Assembly: GCA_028622995.1 (NCBI GenBank) | Contig: JAJQJQ010000007.1 | Location: 2,542,001 to 2,606,000 of the forward strand | Source: Panagrolaimus kolymaensis | Lineage: Eukaryota; Nematoda; Chromadorea; Rhabditida; Panagrolaimidae | DNA: 64,000 bases | Reading direction: 5' to 3' | Shown here: positions 25,317-39,555 of the stretch, piece after piece | Layout of the letters: every line of letters begins with the position of its first letter | How positions within the stretch are numbered: position 1 is the first letter of the stretch | Program-made: the position numbers and the translations under genes | Notes under the pieces: model-generated | What the model saw: the letters and a program-made list of their open reading frames with translations, nothing else | Told to the model about the DNA's origin: nothing | Database searches by the model: none

Positions 25317-28300
25317 TTATTTGGGTGCAGGTCTATGTAACAAAACGGCGGGAGGTGGCACTCCTGATTTTGCTGGTAAATTTGGTGGTGGTGATAAAGG
25401 ACCTGATCCATCAGATGAATAATATCCTATTTGTTGACCACTGCGTGATAAACGACCTGAGCGACGAAGTTCTCCACGATCATCATAATAATTAGTTGGG
25501 GATGCTCGAGATGATGATCCATGATGTGGAGGTGGAAATCCGCCACCAACGCCAGCCAAATATGGAGAAGGTGCACCACTTTGTCGCTGTCTTCCAGCAC
25601 TTCTTGAACGATATCGACGATGGGTTGAGGATGATTGGCCTTCCCGACGTCCAGCTGAACGTCTCCCTGTTTCCATTGGTTGTTGTTGTTGTTCACGAAT
25701 GGATCGTCGTCGACTTTCACGTGGTGAGCTGGAATTAAAAAGTTTATAAATGAATTTTAAATTTTTTTTGCTCCTTCGTTATTTATACACTACCATCTTT
25801 AAAAAATTACTCACTCATCAAAAGAAGTTTCAGGCCCTTCAAGATCTGACCAAAGACTAGGAACATCAATATTATTGCGATTTGTAACAAGGAAATCTCT
25901 ATCAGATGAATTGCCTGAACCTGCATTTTCAATTGAAGCAGTTGAAAGCTTAACTTTCGCAAGTTGATCTTCGAGTTTGAAAATTTGATCTTTGAATTTT
26001 CTCTCTTCATGGAAATATCTTGTTTCTAATTTACCACTTAATTCTTCAGCTTTTCTAACAGCTTTTTCAAGTTCTTTAATACGAAGGTTAGCTTCATTTT
26101 TCTCTGAAGTAATAACCAAAACTTCCTTTTCGAGTGCGAAAATCTTTTCACGCTCTTCTTGCAATCTTTCAATTTTTTGAGTCTAAAATGATTTGTTTTA
26201 AAAACTTTTATAATCTTCGCAATAAAAAAAACTTACATATTCTTCAACCTTTTGATTGGCTGTTTCCGAAAGAGTTCTAAAGTAATCTTTATCTTTGGTA
26301 ACAATTTCAAGATCCGATTTCTTTTCATTCAAAGTTTTTTTAAGATTGTCAAGATTTTGTTCTGCAGCTTCACGATTTTTTTGTTCATTAGCTAACTCAC
26401 GTTTTAAATCTTCACGTTCAGCTTCAACCTTGCGTAATTCCGATTTAAGATTAACAACTTCATAAATATCAATATTAGATGATCGTGATTTTTCAGTAAT
26501 TGAAACTTTTCTTCCTGATTCTTGGATCGTTTCCTCGATACTTTTCGATGCCTTATTTTTCTTACCCAAAGTAGCAACCCTTGGTTTTGTTGTTGGCTTT
26601 TGTTTAGGGGCTTCAATTTCAACATTTTTTTCTTTGGATTCTTCGGAATTTTCAAAATCGTGAACATCCAAATCTGACCATCCATTTGAAGCATTGGATT
26701 CACCACTACCTGATCCTTCAATTACATCCTTTGCCTGATTTTTACTTGTTTTACTTTCCAATTCTTTAATCTTTGCTTGCAAATCACCAATAAGGGAAAT
26801 ATATTCTTTGTCATGGTCTTGTAATGTTTCGTTTTGACCTTCAAGTTGCTCACATTTTGTATTGGAATTATCAAGTTCAATTTCAAGTGAAGAATATTTT
26901 GTTTGTAATTCATGCACTTCACTTTCCAATTCATCAATTTGTTTACGACTTTCTTGAAGTTCTATTACAGAACTCGATTGACGTGAATTTGCTTCAGAAA
27001 GTTGGGAGCGTGCTAAATTAAGTTCTTGCGCAAGATCCTATAAAATAAAGTATTATCAGAAGAATGCAAAGTAATATTTTAATTACCTTATTTTCGATAA
27101 ATACATTATCATATTTATTTTGCAATTCTGCTTTTTCAGTGGCAAGCTTGTGATTTTCATTTTGAAACCTTGTAAATTCAACGTGGGCTTCCTGAAGCTC
27201 TCTTTCACGCTGGTGAATTCTAAAACTTTAAGATAAGCTAAATAATATACTGAAACATGAACATACGCTTGTCCCATGGCATTTAATCTATTTTCAATAT
27301 CAATTTTTTCCTTTCGCAATCGTTCGATTTCTTTGCCATATTGAGCAACAACCGCAGGATCGGATGCATTTTTTCGTAATTGTTCGATTTGAACTTCCTG
27401 TTCTTTAATTTTGGTTAAAGCATCATGCAATGCACGACGATCAAGAACATCGGGTCGTCCTAAATAAAAAGCGATATATGAATCAATTTTGAATTGACAA
27501 AAAAATATACCTGAATCTGAGAATACCCATGAAATTATATAAACGAAAAATGATACTACAAAAAATACAAAAACAAAAGCTCCAGTATCATCAAAATCGC
27601 TTAGAGGATAAGGCATAAATGAACGAAAACCAGATGAAAATGATTTAATTACTGGTCGAATAGTTGTTGAAACAAATCCCGTAGAATTAATATCAATTCC
27701 GGAGCAATCATTCTTATAACAATAATCTTCATCCTGAAATTGATTCATTTTTTGTTGTTGCAACAAATTATTTTTTGTTGATCGGCATATAAAAGTAACA
27801 AAAAGAATTGAGGTTTGTGTGCGTCTTTTTTTCATTTTTGCAAAAACTTTGTAATAAAAATGTAAACAATGATCGAAGAACACAATGCATGCGTCTTTTT
27901 TGTTGCTTTAACCTTAGTAAATAAAAAACTTACTTTTTCCAAAGCTCTTCGCTCACGTACTGCTTCATCTTGTAAAGCACTTATCGCGGGTCCAGATGAT
28001 GGCTCATTGTATGTTTCAGGTGCTGCCGTTGTTGAGGGATCAATTTTTGGTATTTCATTCACTGAAGCGGGAGTTGTAGTTGGAGGTGGAATTTCCATAG
28101 AAAGAGGAGTTGTTAGTTCTTCCAATGGTGGTGGACTTGTTAAAGGTAATTCCAATGGAATTAGTTCCGGATTTGTTGTTGGAATTTCAAATGGATTTGG
28201 AGTTGGGATTTCCACTGGTGGAGTTATGATTGTTGGAAGTTCTGCTGCTGCAGGTGTTGGAGTTGTTGTAAATGGAAGATCGAAAACAGGTGCAGGTGTA

Positions 28301-29693
28301 GGAATATCAACAGGCACGTTTTGTTCTTCAAATAATTTAGGTGGAAGGATTGTGGGAATTTCGACCGATGCAGGTGTTGTTGGCAAAGCATCAATATGTG
28401 GAGAAGGTGTAGTTGTTGTAAATTGATCCATTTGTGGAACATCCTCTTTTAATGAATTTACTTCAATATTTGGAACTTGTGTTTGAGGAATTTCAACAAC
28501 AGGTTGAGGAGTAACGGGAAGGTTATCCGAAATAGGGATATTATCTTGCTTGATTTCTTCAATCTTTTGATCTTGATGAGTATCAATTTTAAGTTCAGGA
28601 TGAGGTGAAGAAGCAATTTGTTCAACGGCATCAATAATGGAATTAAGCATTTCTGGAGCTATTTTTTTAACTTCTTCTTTTAATTCAGCCGCTTTTTCAA
28701 CAACAGGAGCAATTTTGGAGTCATGCTGATGTGGCTCCACAATGTTATTTTCATTTATTATAGGATTTGGTATATCTGCTATGTTTGGTTGAGGAGGAAG
28801 AGTTGCTTCAGGTTTAGGAATATCTTTATGAATACCTTTCATGGCATCAAGAGAAATCTTCTTTAATGGATCGATGTTTAATGGAGTTGGTTTTTGTTCA
28901 ACAATTGGAGGCTTTGCTTCTTCAACTTTAGGAATTTCTTTTGGCTTATTATGATCCTGTTCATGAGAGTGATCATGGTGATCGTGTCCATGATGATCAT
29001 GAGAGTGGTCATGACCATGATGATGGTGGTGATGATGATTATGTGGCTTTTTTACATCAGGATCATCAAGCATTTCAACATCAATTTTCATTCCCAATTC
29101 TTCACCTCGAATTTTATAATCTCTCCAAAGATAAGGATTTGCTGGCCGCTTTTTAACTAGCTTTGGAACTCCAGGAATTGTACTTTGTAAAACTTCAGAC
29201 ATTTGAGCATTGCTTTTAACAACGCTAAATAAAAAGAAAAAATATGAATCATGATCAATTTGATTAATATAAAATAATCCACGTTCGCCTTCACTATTCT
29301 AAAAAAGAGTATGCTTTAATTTTTCTTTGATGCAAATAAAGAGAAACGCTACCATTCCTTCAGCAAAATCAGGTCGATTTGACATTTTAATTGCAAAAAC
29401 CGTAATGGTATCATTTTCTTTAAATTTAATAAAATCTTGATGAGTTGGTATATAATTTCTAGTTGCTAATGCAGTAAATAATTTTTCTATAATAAAATTT
29501 TAAGTTTTAACAAAAAGTTAAAAAAGATATAAACCTGAGCAATCATCATTAAAGCAAAGTTTTGTTGGTTCTGCATTGCCGTATATCGGCGGGGCTAACG
29601 TTAATATAATTGTCTAAAAATTGTAAAGATTTAATATTCACAAGTTTATGATGAGTAATAAAAACGAAAACTTACAAATAAATATAAAATCAT
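25317..29693 (-). CDS. tango1: TANGO1/MIA3 homologue, ER exit-site cargo receptor
   Basis: About ten exons encode roughly 1,230 residues. The first is tiny (29676-29693, MILYLF) and joins TIILTLAPPIYGNAEP to give a signal peptide. A luminal MIA/SH3-like domain follows (TKLCFNDDCSEKLFTALATR, FIKFKENDTITVFAI). Then come a His/Asp-rich tract (28960-29040), a long Pro/Thr/Glu-rich luminal region, and a segment homologous to the small neighbour (DEDYCYKNDCSG). One membrane helix (TGAFVFVFFVVSFFVYIISW), extended coiled coils interrupted by an acidic linker, and a Pro/Arg/Gly-rich tail (LSPPPNLPAKSGVPPPAV) complete it; in this family the tail binds Sec23. TANGO1 links collagen and other bulky cargo in the ER lumen to COPII. 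An intron ends at the CAATTTCAG/GATGAAG site, where an internal ATG could start a short isoform. One possible intron around 29235-29290 was left as coding because the frame stays open. Confidence 0.86.
28960..29040 (-). repeat. His/Asp-rich tract coding repeat
   Basis: Codes for about 27 residues that are mostly His with Asp, Gly and Ser, in units such as HDHSHDHHGHDHHDHSH. It lies in the luminal part of the TANGO1 homologue. The composition is typical of metal-binding His-rich loops. The DNA is a degenerate ATG/ATC-type repeat (CATGATC and similar), so it may vary in length between individuals. Confidence 0.75.
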
Positions 29694-30541
29694 TGTGTTT
29701 CATTTACCTAAAATGCTTTCGAAGTTGAAGTTGTTTAAATTTAAAGCTCAACGTATGAAGAGAAAGGAAAAAATTTTTCGCGCACGTAAAAAGGTTCCAA
29801 CAAAGCAATGCAAAAACCATCTCGGACGATGGCGGTCGTCGTCTCGTCATTGCATTTCTTCGCAATGGTTTGATGACGTCGCATATCGCGCGTTGAGAAA
29901 TTAAACATTTTTTTGTAAACTTTATTAAAAAATTTCTTATAAACTTCTTAGGATAGCTATCTCAGAAATCCAATAAAAATAAATAAGCCAATCTCAAAAA
30001 CAAATTTAGTGAAATGAAACGTAAGCATGCTTTCAAAAAACTATCTAAAAACAATGATAATTATCATCCATAACTAAAAGTGCCAGCGGAAGTAGGGCTG
30101 AGTTACTAATTTGATGAATTCCATTTGGGTTTTTAAAACAAGTTACTAAAAAATATATGAAAGAAAAATACTTGCAATCATCTAAATAATGGCTATTCTA
30201 AAAACACGTTGGCCAATTTTCTTTTTCGCCTGCTTTTTTTTTTGAAGAGCCTCTAAACAAAAACTCGCGTCAAGAGAATTTTTTTAGACATTCATTGAAT
30301 TCAGAAATTTTACTAACCTTTTTTCAAAATTACTAATGTCTTCTATGTATTTCCCATTTTTATTAATTAGCTTTATTTATTTTACATATATACCACACAT
30401 ACATAATATGCATATATGATAATTATTAATTACTTAATTTATTTATTACTATAATCATTTCACTTAAATCTTAATAAAAGGTAAGTAAAGATATTCTCAT
30501 ATTTATTCGTCTAAAAATATTATTTATTTTTCAGCATAATC
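29694..30541. other. Divergent promoter region TANGO1/VPS33B
   Basis: About 850 bp between two start codons pointing away from each other. A short Lys/Arg-rich open frame at 29695-29904 is not supported as a gene. Contains an alternating TATA/CATA-rich stretch near 30385-30420 and an acceptor-like TTTTTCAG just before the VPS33B ATG. Confidence 0.55.
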
Positions 30542-32422
30542 ATGGACGACTTTGATGACTTTGCAATGATAACACAACTAACAAGACGAGAACTTATTCA
30601 TGTGCTGGAATCAATAATAGGAAGGAAAGAATTGGTGGTGGAACAATCATTGATGAGACCATTGGATAAAATTGCAAATATGACCTTTCTCAAAGAGCAT
30701 AACTGTCTTCGAGTTCAACAACTGTACCTTGATCGAATGATAAATTGGGATCCAACTCTTCAAAATCGTGTTTTTCTTGTTCGTCCATCACTTCTTAATG
30801 TTCGGAAAATATGTGAATTAATCAAAGCTGAACCTATGGTAAAATATTCTGCAATTTTTGTTGATCGAAAACAAAATATATGTGATCTGGAGTTTGAAAA
30901 GCAAGGAGTTTATGGATATGTGGAATCGTATGAACTTAATTTATCGTTCATTCCATTGGAATCTGATTTATTTTCACTCGAACTTCCACCTGATTTACCT
31001 CATTCAAGTCGAACAGATTATCAAGCGATGGCTCGATGTTTATGGCAGCTTCAAACTCTTTATGGCGCAATACCAAATCAATTTGCTATTGGTCAAGCAG
31101 CAATTGACTGTCAAAAAGTTTATCAAAGAATATGTCAAGATTTGAAAGAACCTGCTGCAACCGCAAATCAACCTATTTCACATTTATGGCTTTTTGATCG
31201 TTCAATTGATAATGTCAGCGTTCTTCTCACTGGTTTAACTTATGAATCGATGCTGAATGATGTTTTCAAATACTCTTGTGGAAAAATTGTGTTTGGTGAG
31301 GCGGTGGAAGCGAGACTCAAACAAAAGAATGATGGAAAGAAAGTGATACCGCTGAATAATTCTGATGCTATTTTTTCTGCTGTTCGAAATCGTCACATGT
31401 CTCAAGTTTTTCCATTTTTAAGTGCAAGAGCAAAGACGTTACAAGAAAGTTTCGATAAAGCATCAGGTAATCATTGCTTTCATTTCCAGCTGTTGACAAT
31501 GTATTTTTCAGCGATGAACAAAGTGGAAGAAGTCAAAGATTTTGTTTCCAATCAACTTCGTCAACTTAAACAAAACCACAAACTTTTGGAACTTCATATT
31601 TGTGCTTGTGAAGTTCTTCTTGAAACTAATAAAGGCACTGATAGATTTGGAATTGAACACGCAATTGTTCGACGTGAAGCCGATCCAAATCTTGTTATGG
31701 AACATCTTGAATTAGCTATTTGTCGTCAACAAAATCCATGGGCTGTTTTACAACTAGCATGCTTATGGTCAATTTGTGAAGGTATGTTTAGATTATTTAT
31801 TAACAACACAGCTTTATAAAATACTTCGATATTTTTAGATGGTCTTCTTTCAAAACATTTTCATGCATTTCGAACACTTTTCTTACATGCTTGTGGCTAC
31901 GATTATCTTCCAACATTTTATTATTTACAACAAAATGGTCTCTTGATTGAACGAAGTGTTCCAACTGTAATGAATCCTGTTGGTGGTTCGTTTAAAATTA
32001 ACAACAACAAAGAATCAAAAAAATCAACTTTTTCTCAAATTGCAAAATCTCTTCGCCTCATTTCATCTTCCGATGTTCAATTCGATGCAAAAACTGCGTC
32101 TGAACCTTCCTATGTTTTCTCAGATGCTTTCACTCCAATTGCTTGTCAAATTATTTCTCAAACTGTTTCTGATGGATGGTCAACAACGAAATTTCAAAAA
32201 GTGTTTGGTTCAGAAATTCCTATTACGTCAACGCCAAATCCTGTGAAGCCTGATAATCGAATCAAAAAAGCATTACTTATTGCATTTATTGGTGGTGTAA
32301 CGTTTGCTGAAATTGCAGCTTTAAGACAATTTGCTCAAAATAGTAATTTTCGTTTAATTGTTGTTGCAAGTCATATTTTAAATCGTGAAGAATTTTTAAA
32401 AAGTTTTGTTGAAGTTATTTAG
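30542..32422 (+). CDS. vps-33.2: VPS33B, Sec1/Munc18-family tethering protein
   Basis: Three exons (introns about 31468-31512 and 31780-31839) encode about 590 residues. The whole Sec1/Munc18 fold is represented: SLMRPLDKIANMTFLKEHN, NRVFLVRPSLLNVRKICELI, ESDLFSLELPPDLPH, LYGAIPNQFAIGQAA, HLWLFDRSIDNVSVLLTGLT, FSAVRNRHMSQVFPFLSARA, FVSNQLRQLKQNHKLLELHI and the family end motif LLIAFIGGVTFAEIAALRQF. DLFSLELP and FVSxxLRxLKQxHKLLxLHIxACE point to VPS33B rather than VPS33A. VPS33B pairs with VIPAS39/SPE-39 and works in late endosomal and post-Golgi trafficking; in vertebrates it is needed for collagen-modifying enzyme transport. The first intron is 45 bp with no stop, so an unspliced form would remain in frame. 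Confidence 0.92.
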
Positions 32423-33254
32423 GATAATTGTTGTATATATAAATTTTTTTTATTCAAAATGAAGTTATTGTATCTTACTCCATACGTATACATAGGTACA
32501 TATGTACATACGTACATCTCCAACCACCGTACTGCAGTATTTATTTAACATAAATCCCATCGATTATTCACTTATTTGTAACTGGTGCTAATATTGTTAT
32601 TTTTGTTTTGTTAAAACTCTGTTAAAGAAAGTTTTTAAATGAATAAATTTTATTCAATCTCCTAATCAAAAGTTTAAAAACATTCCAATATTAGTGAAAT
32701 TTCTCTGCATTCTTTGTGTGTGTTCACATTAATTTGGTGTCGACGCGAACATTCATCGGACTCTTTTCATGTATAAGAGATTCCTTTTTTGAATAATTGC
32801 GACTATCAAATTGATTTTTTCTCTCCTTTATCATCATCAATCCACTATCGCTTTCTCCTTCCCTCCTTTCTTTTTAAAGACATTTTATGGGAGAAACTTT
32901 TCCATTAAAAATGAGGTCATCTCTTTTCAAAATCCGGAATGCATCATCATATTTTGTTTCTTCATCACAATGCGTCAAATTTAGGCTTACATACATAAAT
33001 ACTAACACTGTAAAAAACTATAATAACTTGCAAAAAAATATATTCATTGCTAGATTTTTTATTAATTTAAAAGAAAAAAATCGTAAAACGTCAACAGAAG
33101 AAAAAAAAACAAGGAAAAAATAAAAGGTGAAAGAAAGATTGACACAGCAGGAGTCATCGTCGCGTCATCCAAAAAATCACAATATTTTGATGTTGAACAA
33201 ATAAAAAACAATCATATTTTGAATTGAATCAACCATCCCAAAATAGTAAAAATT
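32423..33254. other. Convergent intergenic region
   Basis: 3' flanks of VPS33B (+) and the zinc-ribbon gene (-). Contains an alternating purine-pyrimidine stretch (about 32480-32518) built from ACGTA/ACATA units. The open frame at 32887-33123 is low-complexity. Confidence 0.5.
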
Positions 33255-33888
33255 TTAGCCTAATGAAGAGAGAAAAGCATCGAGTGAAGAAGCTGTAGAA
33301 GGTGGTTGAGATTTTTCCATAGCAGCTACCATTTTTCCCAATCGACTGGCACGATTTGCTTGTTTTTGACGTTGAGTAAGCAGCGGAAGTGGTGGATCAC
33401 TGAAAATTATGAAATGATGAATACAATAAGGATATGTGAAATAATTCATACGATTTTTTGATTGGTTTTGATGGCTTTTGTTGCACTTTCTTTTCCACAT
33501 ATGTCTTCTCTTGAGAATTCGATTGCCTGAAAAAAAAAAACTGATCAAATCAAAAAGCGCAAGAAAAAATGACAAACTTATTAATAGCTTTTGGTAAAGC
33601 AACACCAGAAGCTTCTGATTTGCAAGCATCGCAGAAGATTACAATTTTGAGAGTTTTCTTTTTTCCTTTGCCGTTCCTTCTTACTTTTGTCTTCATAGTT
33701 TCAGAACTAAAATTCAGCCCACAAACTTGGCAACAATCTGATTTCAACTTTTTTGTTATCGTTTTTTTCGACAGCTCAGCTTTCAAACTCAAAGTCATTG
33801 ATGGAAGTTGTTGTAAAGCTTTTTTGAGAAATTTTTCCATCAATTCATCCCAATTTGTTTGAAGCGATTCTTCTTCTCTTGACATCAT
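33255..33888 (-). CDS. Small zinc-ribbon protein, C18orf21-like
   Basis: Three exons encode about 175 residues. An N-terminal helix (EESLQTNWDELMEKFLKKAL) is followed by a two-knuckle zinc ribbon, CCQVCGL ... IVIFCDACK, separated by a Lys-rich loop (KTKVRRNGKGKKK). A basic linker (QEKTYVEKKVQQKPSKPIKK), a basic helix (LTQRQKQANRASRLGKMVAA) and the end motif SSLDAFLSSLG follow. CxxC...CxxC spacing and the terminal FLSSL are reminiscent of the human C18orf21/UPF0711 family, related to RNase P/MRP-type subunits, but similarity is short. A nuclear RNA-binding role is plausible and unproven. Start is the first ATG of MMSREEESL; the frame upstream begins only with TTG. Confidence 0.68.
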
Positions 33889-34089
33889 CTTTAAACAAAA
33901 CAAAAATTACAGAAATTAAAGACACTAATAAATAAAAATGATTTGCGGATAAAGTAAACCGATTTTTTTAAATAATTTTATTAGAAAAAACAAATATCAA
34001 CGAAAAACGGAAACATTTTTTTTATTTTTTTGAATATATTCGTCTTGGAAGGAGCATATTTTTTCGACCGTCTTGATTGCACTTGATGT

Positions 34090-36420
<2,331 letters not shown>

Positions 36421-37675
36421 AAAGAGCCAAAGCTTTCCTGTGAGACGAGGAAAAAAAGTGAAATAGGAAAGAATGAGAAAGAACGCAGCGACCAGAATGT
36501 TTGTCCGTGTATTTTAATGAAACACACAAAGGATTCCGGACGAGAACCATAGATAATTTAAAAAAATAGCAAGTCATCTTGCGAAAAAAAGGGAAAGAAG
36601 CACGCGTGTTGTTGGTTATAAACGAGAAAATGATTTGACCTATTTTTTTCTTCATTTACTGATGCTTTTATTATATTGTCTTTCGAATATTTATTTCGTT
36701 GAGCTATGCAATAGTGAAAAACACATGATCAACATCCATGTTTTATGGATTTTATAAATTTTTTCATATCCTTTAAATCAGCTGTTAATGAGATAAAAAA
36801 AATCAAAAATCCTACAAAACATTCAACCAATGTCATAAAATTGTAAAAAAAGGCAAACCATTGTTTGGTGATCATAGTTATGCATTGGGGTTTGTGGCTA
36901 ACTAAAATATGTTTTTTTTTGCTATTTGAATTTCTAATATTTCCATATCTTTGGACCGACACATTTTCTCACTAAGCTTTAGCTAAATGTTGACTACAAA
37001 ATATAAACTCTCTTTTTTTCAAGGAAAAAAAGGAACACACGAAAAAAAAGTTTAGCATTGAGTGCGCATTAATCGCAAACGATGACGATGCTTTCATTCT
37101 TTTGTGTTAGTTAGTGTTAGAGGTTTTTTTGACGGCGGTGACGGCCAATAACAAAAATCACTTAACTTTCGATGAATTCTTTTTTGTTCTTTTCTTTTTT
37201 ACCCAAGATGCGCGGAGATATGGCAAATTGCGTCATTAATGATTCTTACTAATTTTCATAGATTTTTTACTTCAAAAAGAATAAAATATTTTGGCTTTGT
37301 TTTAATATTGTTGTAAGCAATCTAATATTAGAAGCTACCAATTTGGACTGAATGCATACGAGAAAATGAAGAAAATGCATGCCTCTTTTTTCTTTTAGTT
37401 TTTTGCTTTAGTTAAATGAATGATGTTAAGCTTTGATGGCCACTCGTTCGTTCGTTGCCGTGGCTTTTACTTTTTTACTTTTTTTTGTTTGTTTTTGTTT
37501 TATTTATTCAGCGTGTAAACAGGGATGATGATTAGTTGATGACCTTTTAAAATAATAATATTTACCTCTTACTTTTATGCAAAACTGTATGGATAAAATC
37601 CTTTTTACTTATAGCATTTTGTTGATGCAAAGATTTTCTAAATAGTAAATATTTTTATTTTATAGAATATTGTAT
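36421..37675. other. Divergent intergenic region
   Basis: Between pab-1 (-) and the BFR1-like gene (+). AT-rich, no supported gene; open frames at 36389-36655 and 36729-36962 (-) are low-complexity. TTTATTTTATAG about 10 nt before the start at 37676 is a probable trans-splice acceptor. Confidence 0.5.
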
Positions 37676-39450
37676 ATGGGAAGCGGCGATCGTGATTGCG
37701 CACTGCATGAATCAACCTCAGTGGAAATTGTGCCAGCTCGGCGGCATCTTTTAACAGATATGGATGGGCCAGCACCTCTTCCCAATCGACACAATTTTGA
37801 ATCAGATGTTTCAAGGTTGAATAATGGCATAAATAAAGTCAGCAAAGAGGTTGTTATTTCATTCCATTTCACACACGTTCGATTTTTAATTTTGCGTTGC
37901 ATATTTTTTAGATAGGAAAATATTGGACGGAAGATCGTCGAACAGAATGTAATACCATTAAGCTTGAGGAGCAGCAACTTAAGCAGTCATTCATTTTTCA
38001 TAAAAGCCAAACTGCTCTACTTGAAAGTGAACTTAAACGTGCTCAATTGGATTTGGATGCAAAACAACGGGAACTTCATGATTTAGAAGATTCTGATCTA
38101 ACATATAAAAATCCGGTGACAGCGAAAGAGAAATTAATGCAATTAGAAACTAAATACAGAAACCAAACATTTTCAAGTGCAAGAGAAGAGCAACTTATTA
38201 TAAATGAAATTGAGAGGCATAAAAGGAATGTAACAAAGTTATCAAAATACATGCCTATTTTGGAAGAATGCAAACGTTTGGAAGGTCTTTGTAAAGCCGC
38301 AAGAACGAAACATAGAGTTTGTTTGTTTTGGTGTAATTTAAATAAAGTAAAGTTGAATTTTAGAATGAAAAAAAGGAATTTTTTGATACTCGTGATCGAT
38401 GGAAGAATACTCGGACTAGGCTGAGAAAAATTCATGATCCTATTTATCGATTACGAAATCAATTGAATGAACTTAAAGCTCAGAAAAAAGTTATGATAAA
38501 TAAATATGAGCAGGAGAGATCGGCTTACACGCAATGGCTTAAAAATCACGTAAGCTTTGAGCATTTTCTAAAATCAAAAATTTAAAAAAATGATAATTTT
38601 AGAGGAATCAAGGATTGGCTTCTTTTCCCGCAGCTATTTTACATGATAATCGTAAGCTTTCAAACATATTTAAAAAACAAAAAGTTAAATAATAATTTTT
38701 TAAGAAGATGTATTGGAACCATTTTATGAAAAAAAGCAAGTATGTCAGCGGCTCATTTCATATTTAAATCAATTACATGCATCAGTGGAAAGTGATATTT
38801 CAAAGGAGTTATTGGCAGAAGTCCATGAAGCCGCAGCTCAAATCGTTCAACCACAGCTACCTCAATATTCCTTCGATTCTGAAGATAGCGCTGAGGATTA
38901 TCCAGTCGGATTTCAACAGCTTAATATTCGTGAACCAGTGTTACTTGATCCAATTGTAAAAAATTCAGCAAAACGAAGATTTAATGGAAAGAGAAATTTG
39001 AAAAAACAAAATATGGTAATCTCCCTTTTTTTATTTTTTTGGATAAATCTAATTTACAAGTTACCTTTTTTTAGCCAATCACACATGGAATTGAATACAT
39101 TCGACTTTTTGGTGATCTTGATTTATTTCCACCTAAAACATATTCAGAAGTTGAAGAAGCTCTTGAAAAAGTTAAACGGGTTTTAGAATTTTATGAAGAA
39201 CAAACAAATTTAACTACGAGTGTTGATCAAGGCCTTTGTTTAAGTCCCATTCCATCTGTGATATCTATGAGTGGAAGTGAATTCTTTGATTCTCCTCTCA
39301 TGTCTCCTCATTCCATTTCTTCTACGAGGTTTGCTTCCAAAGTTATTAAATCATTGGATAAAAATAAAAACTTTTAGTCTCTTTCCCGGTGTTGATGGAA
39401 ATGATAGATATAATGAAACTGTTTATCGAATTGAATCAAATCCAAAGTAA
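37676..39450 (+). CDS. BFR1-like coiled-coil protein
   Basis: About seven exons encode roughly 475 residues. A short N-terminal part (MGSGDRDCALHESTSVEIVP) leads into long helices: LLESELKRAQLDLDAKQREL, KEKLMQLETKYRNQTFSSA, REEQLIINEIERHKRNVTKL, IYRLRNQLNELKAQKKVMIN and YEKKQVCQRLISYLNQLHAS. A C-terminal conserved block (IEYIRLFGDLDLFPPKTYSE, VEEALEKVKRVLEFYEEQ) and a Ser-rich tail follow. The helical pattern with T-x-SSA-x-EEQ-x-I-I-N-E-I resembles the yeast BFR1 (nuclear segregation protein) family, which associates with ribonucleoprotein complexes at the ER. Similarity by eye is moderate, so a generic coiled-coil protein cannot be excluded. It ends 106 bp from the convergent guanylate cyclase gene. 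Confidence 0.7.
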
Positions 39451-39555
39451 GCGATTTATTTTTTGTAAAAATTTTACTTTTTTTAAAACAAATATAATGC
39501 GAGATTATTAGATAAAATAAAATAAAATAATTTTTTTTTTGTGAATTTAAAAAAC

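Noticed and set aside
27869..28426. 185-codon forward frame opposite TANGO1
   Set aside because: Gly/Val-rich shadow of the Pro/Thr-rich coding strand; the reverse strand has the conserved protein.
29695..29904. Basic 69-codon frame between TANGO1 and VPS33B
   Set aside because: Overlaps the TANGO1 start region and promoter interval; no motif and no splicing context.
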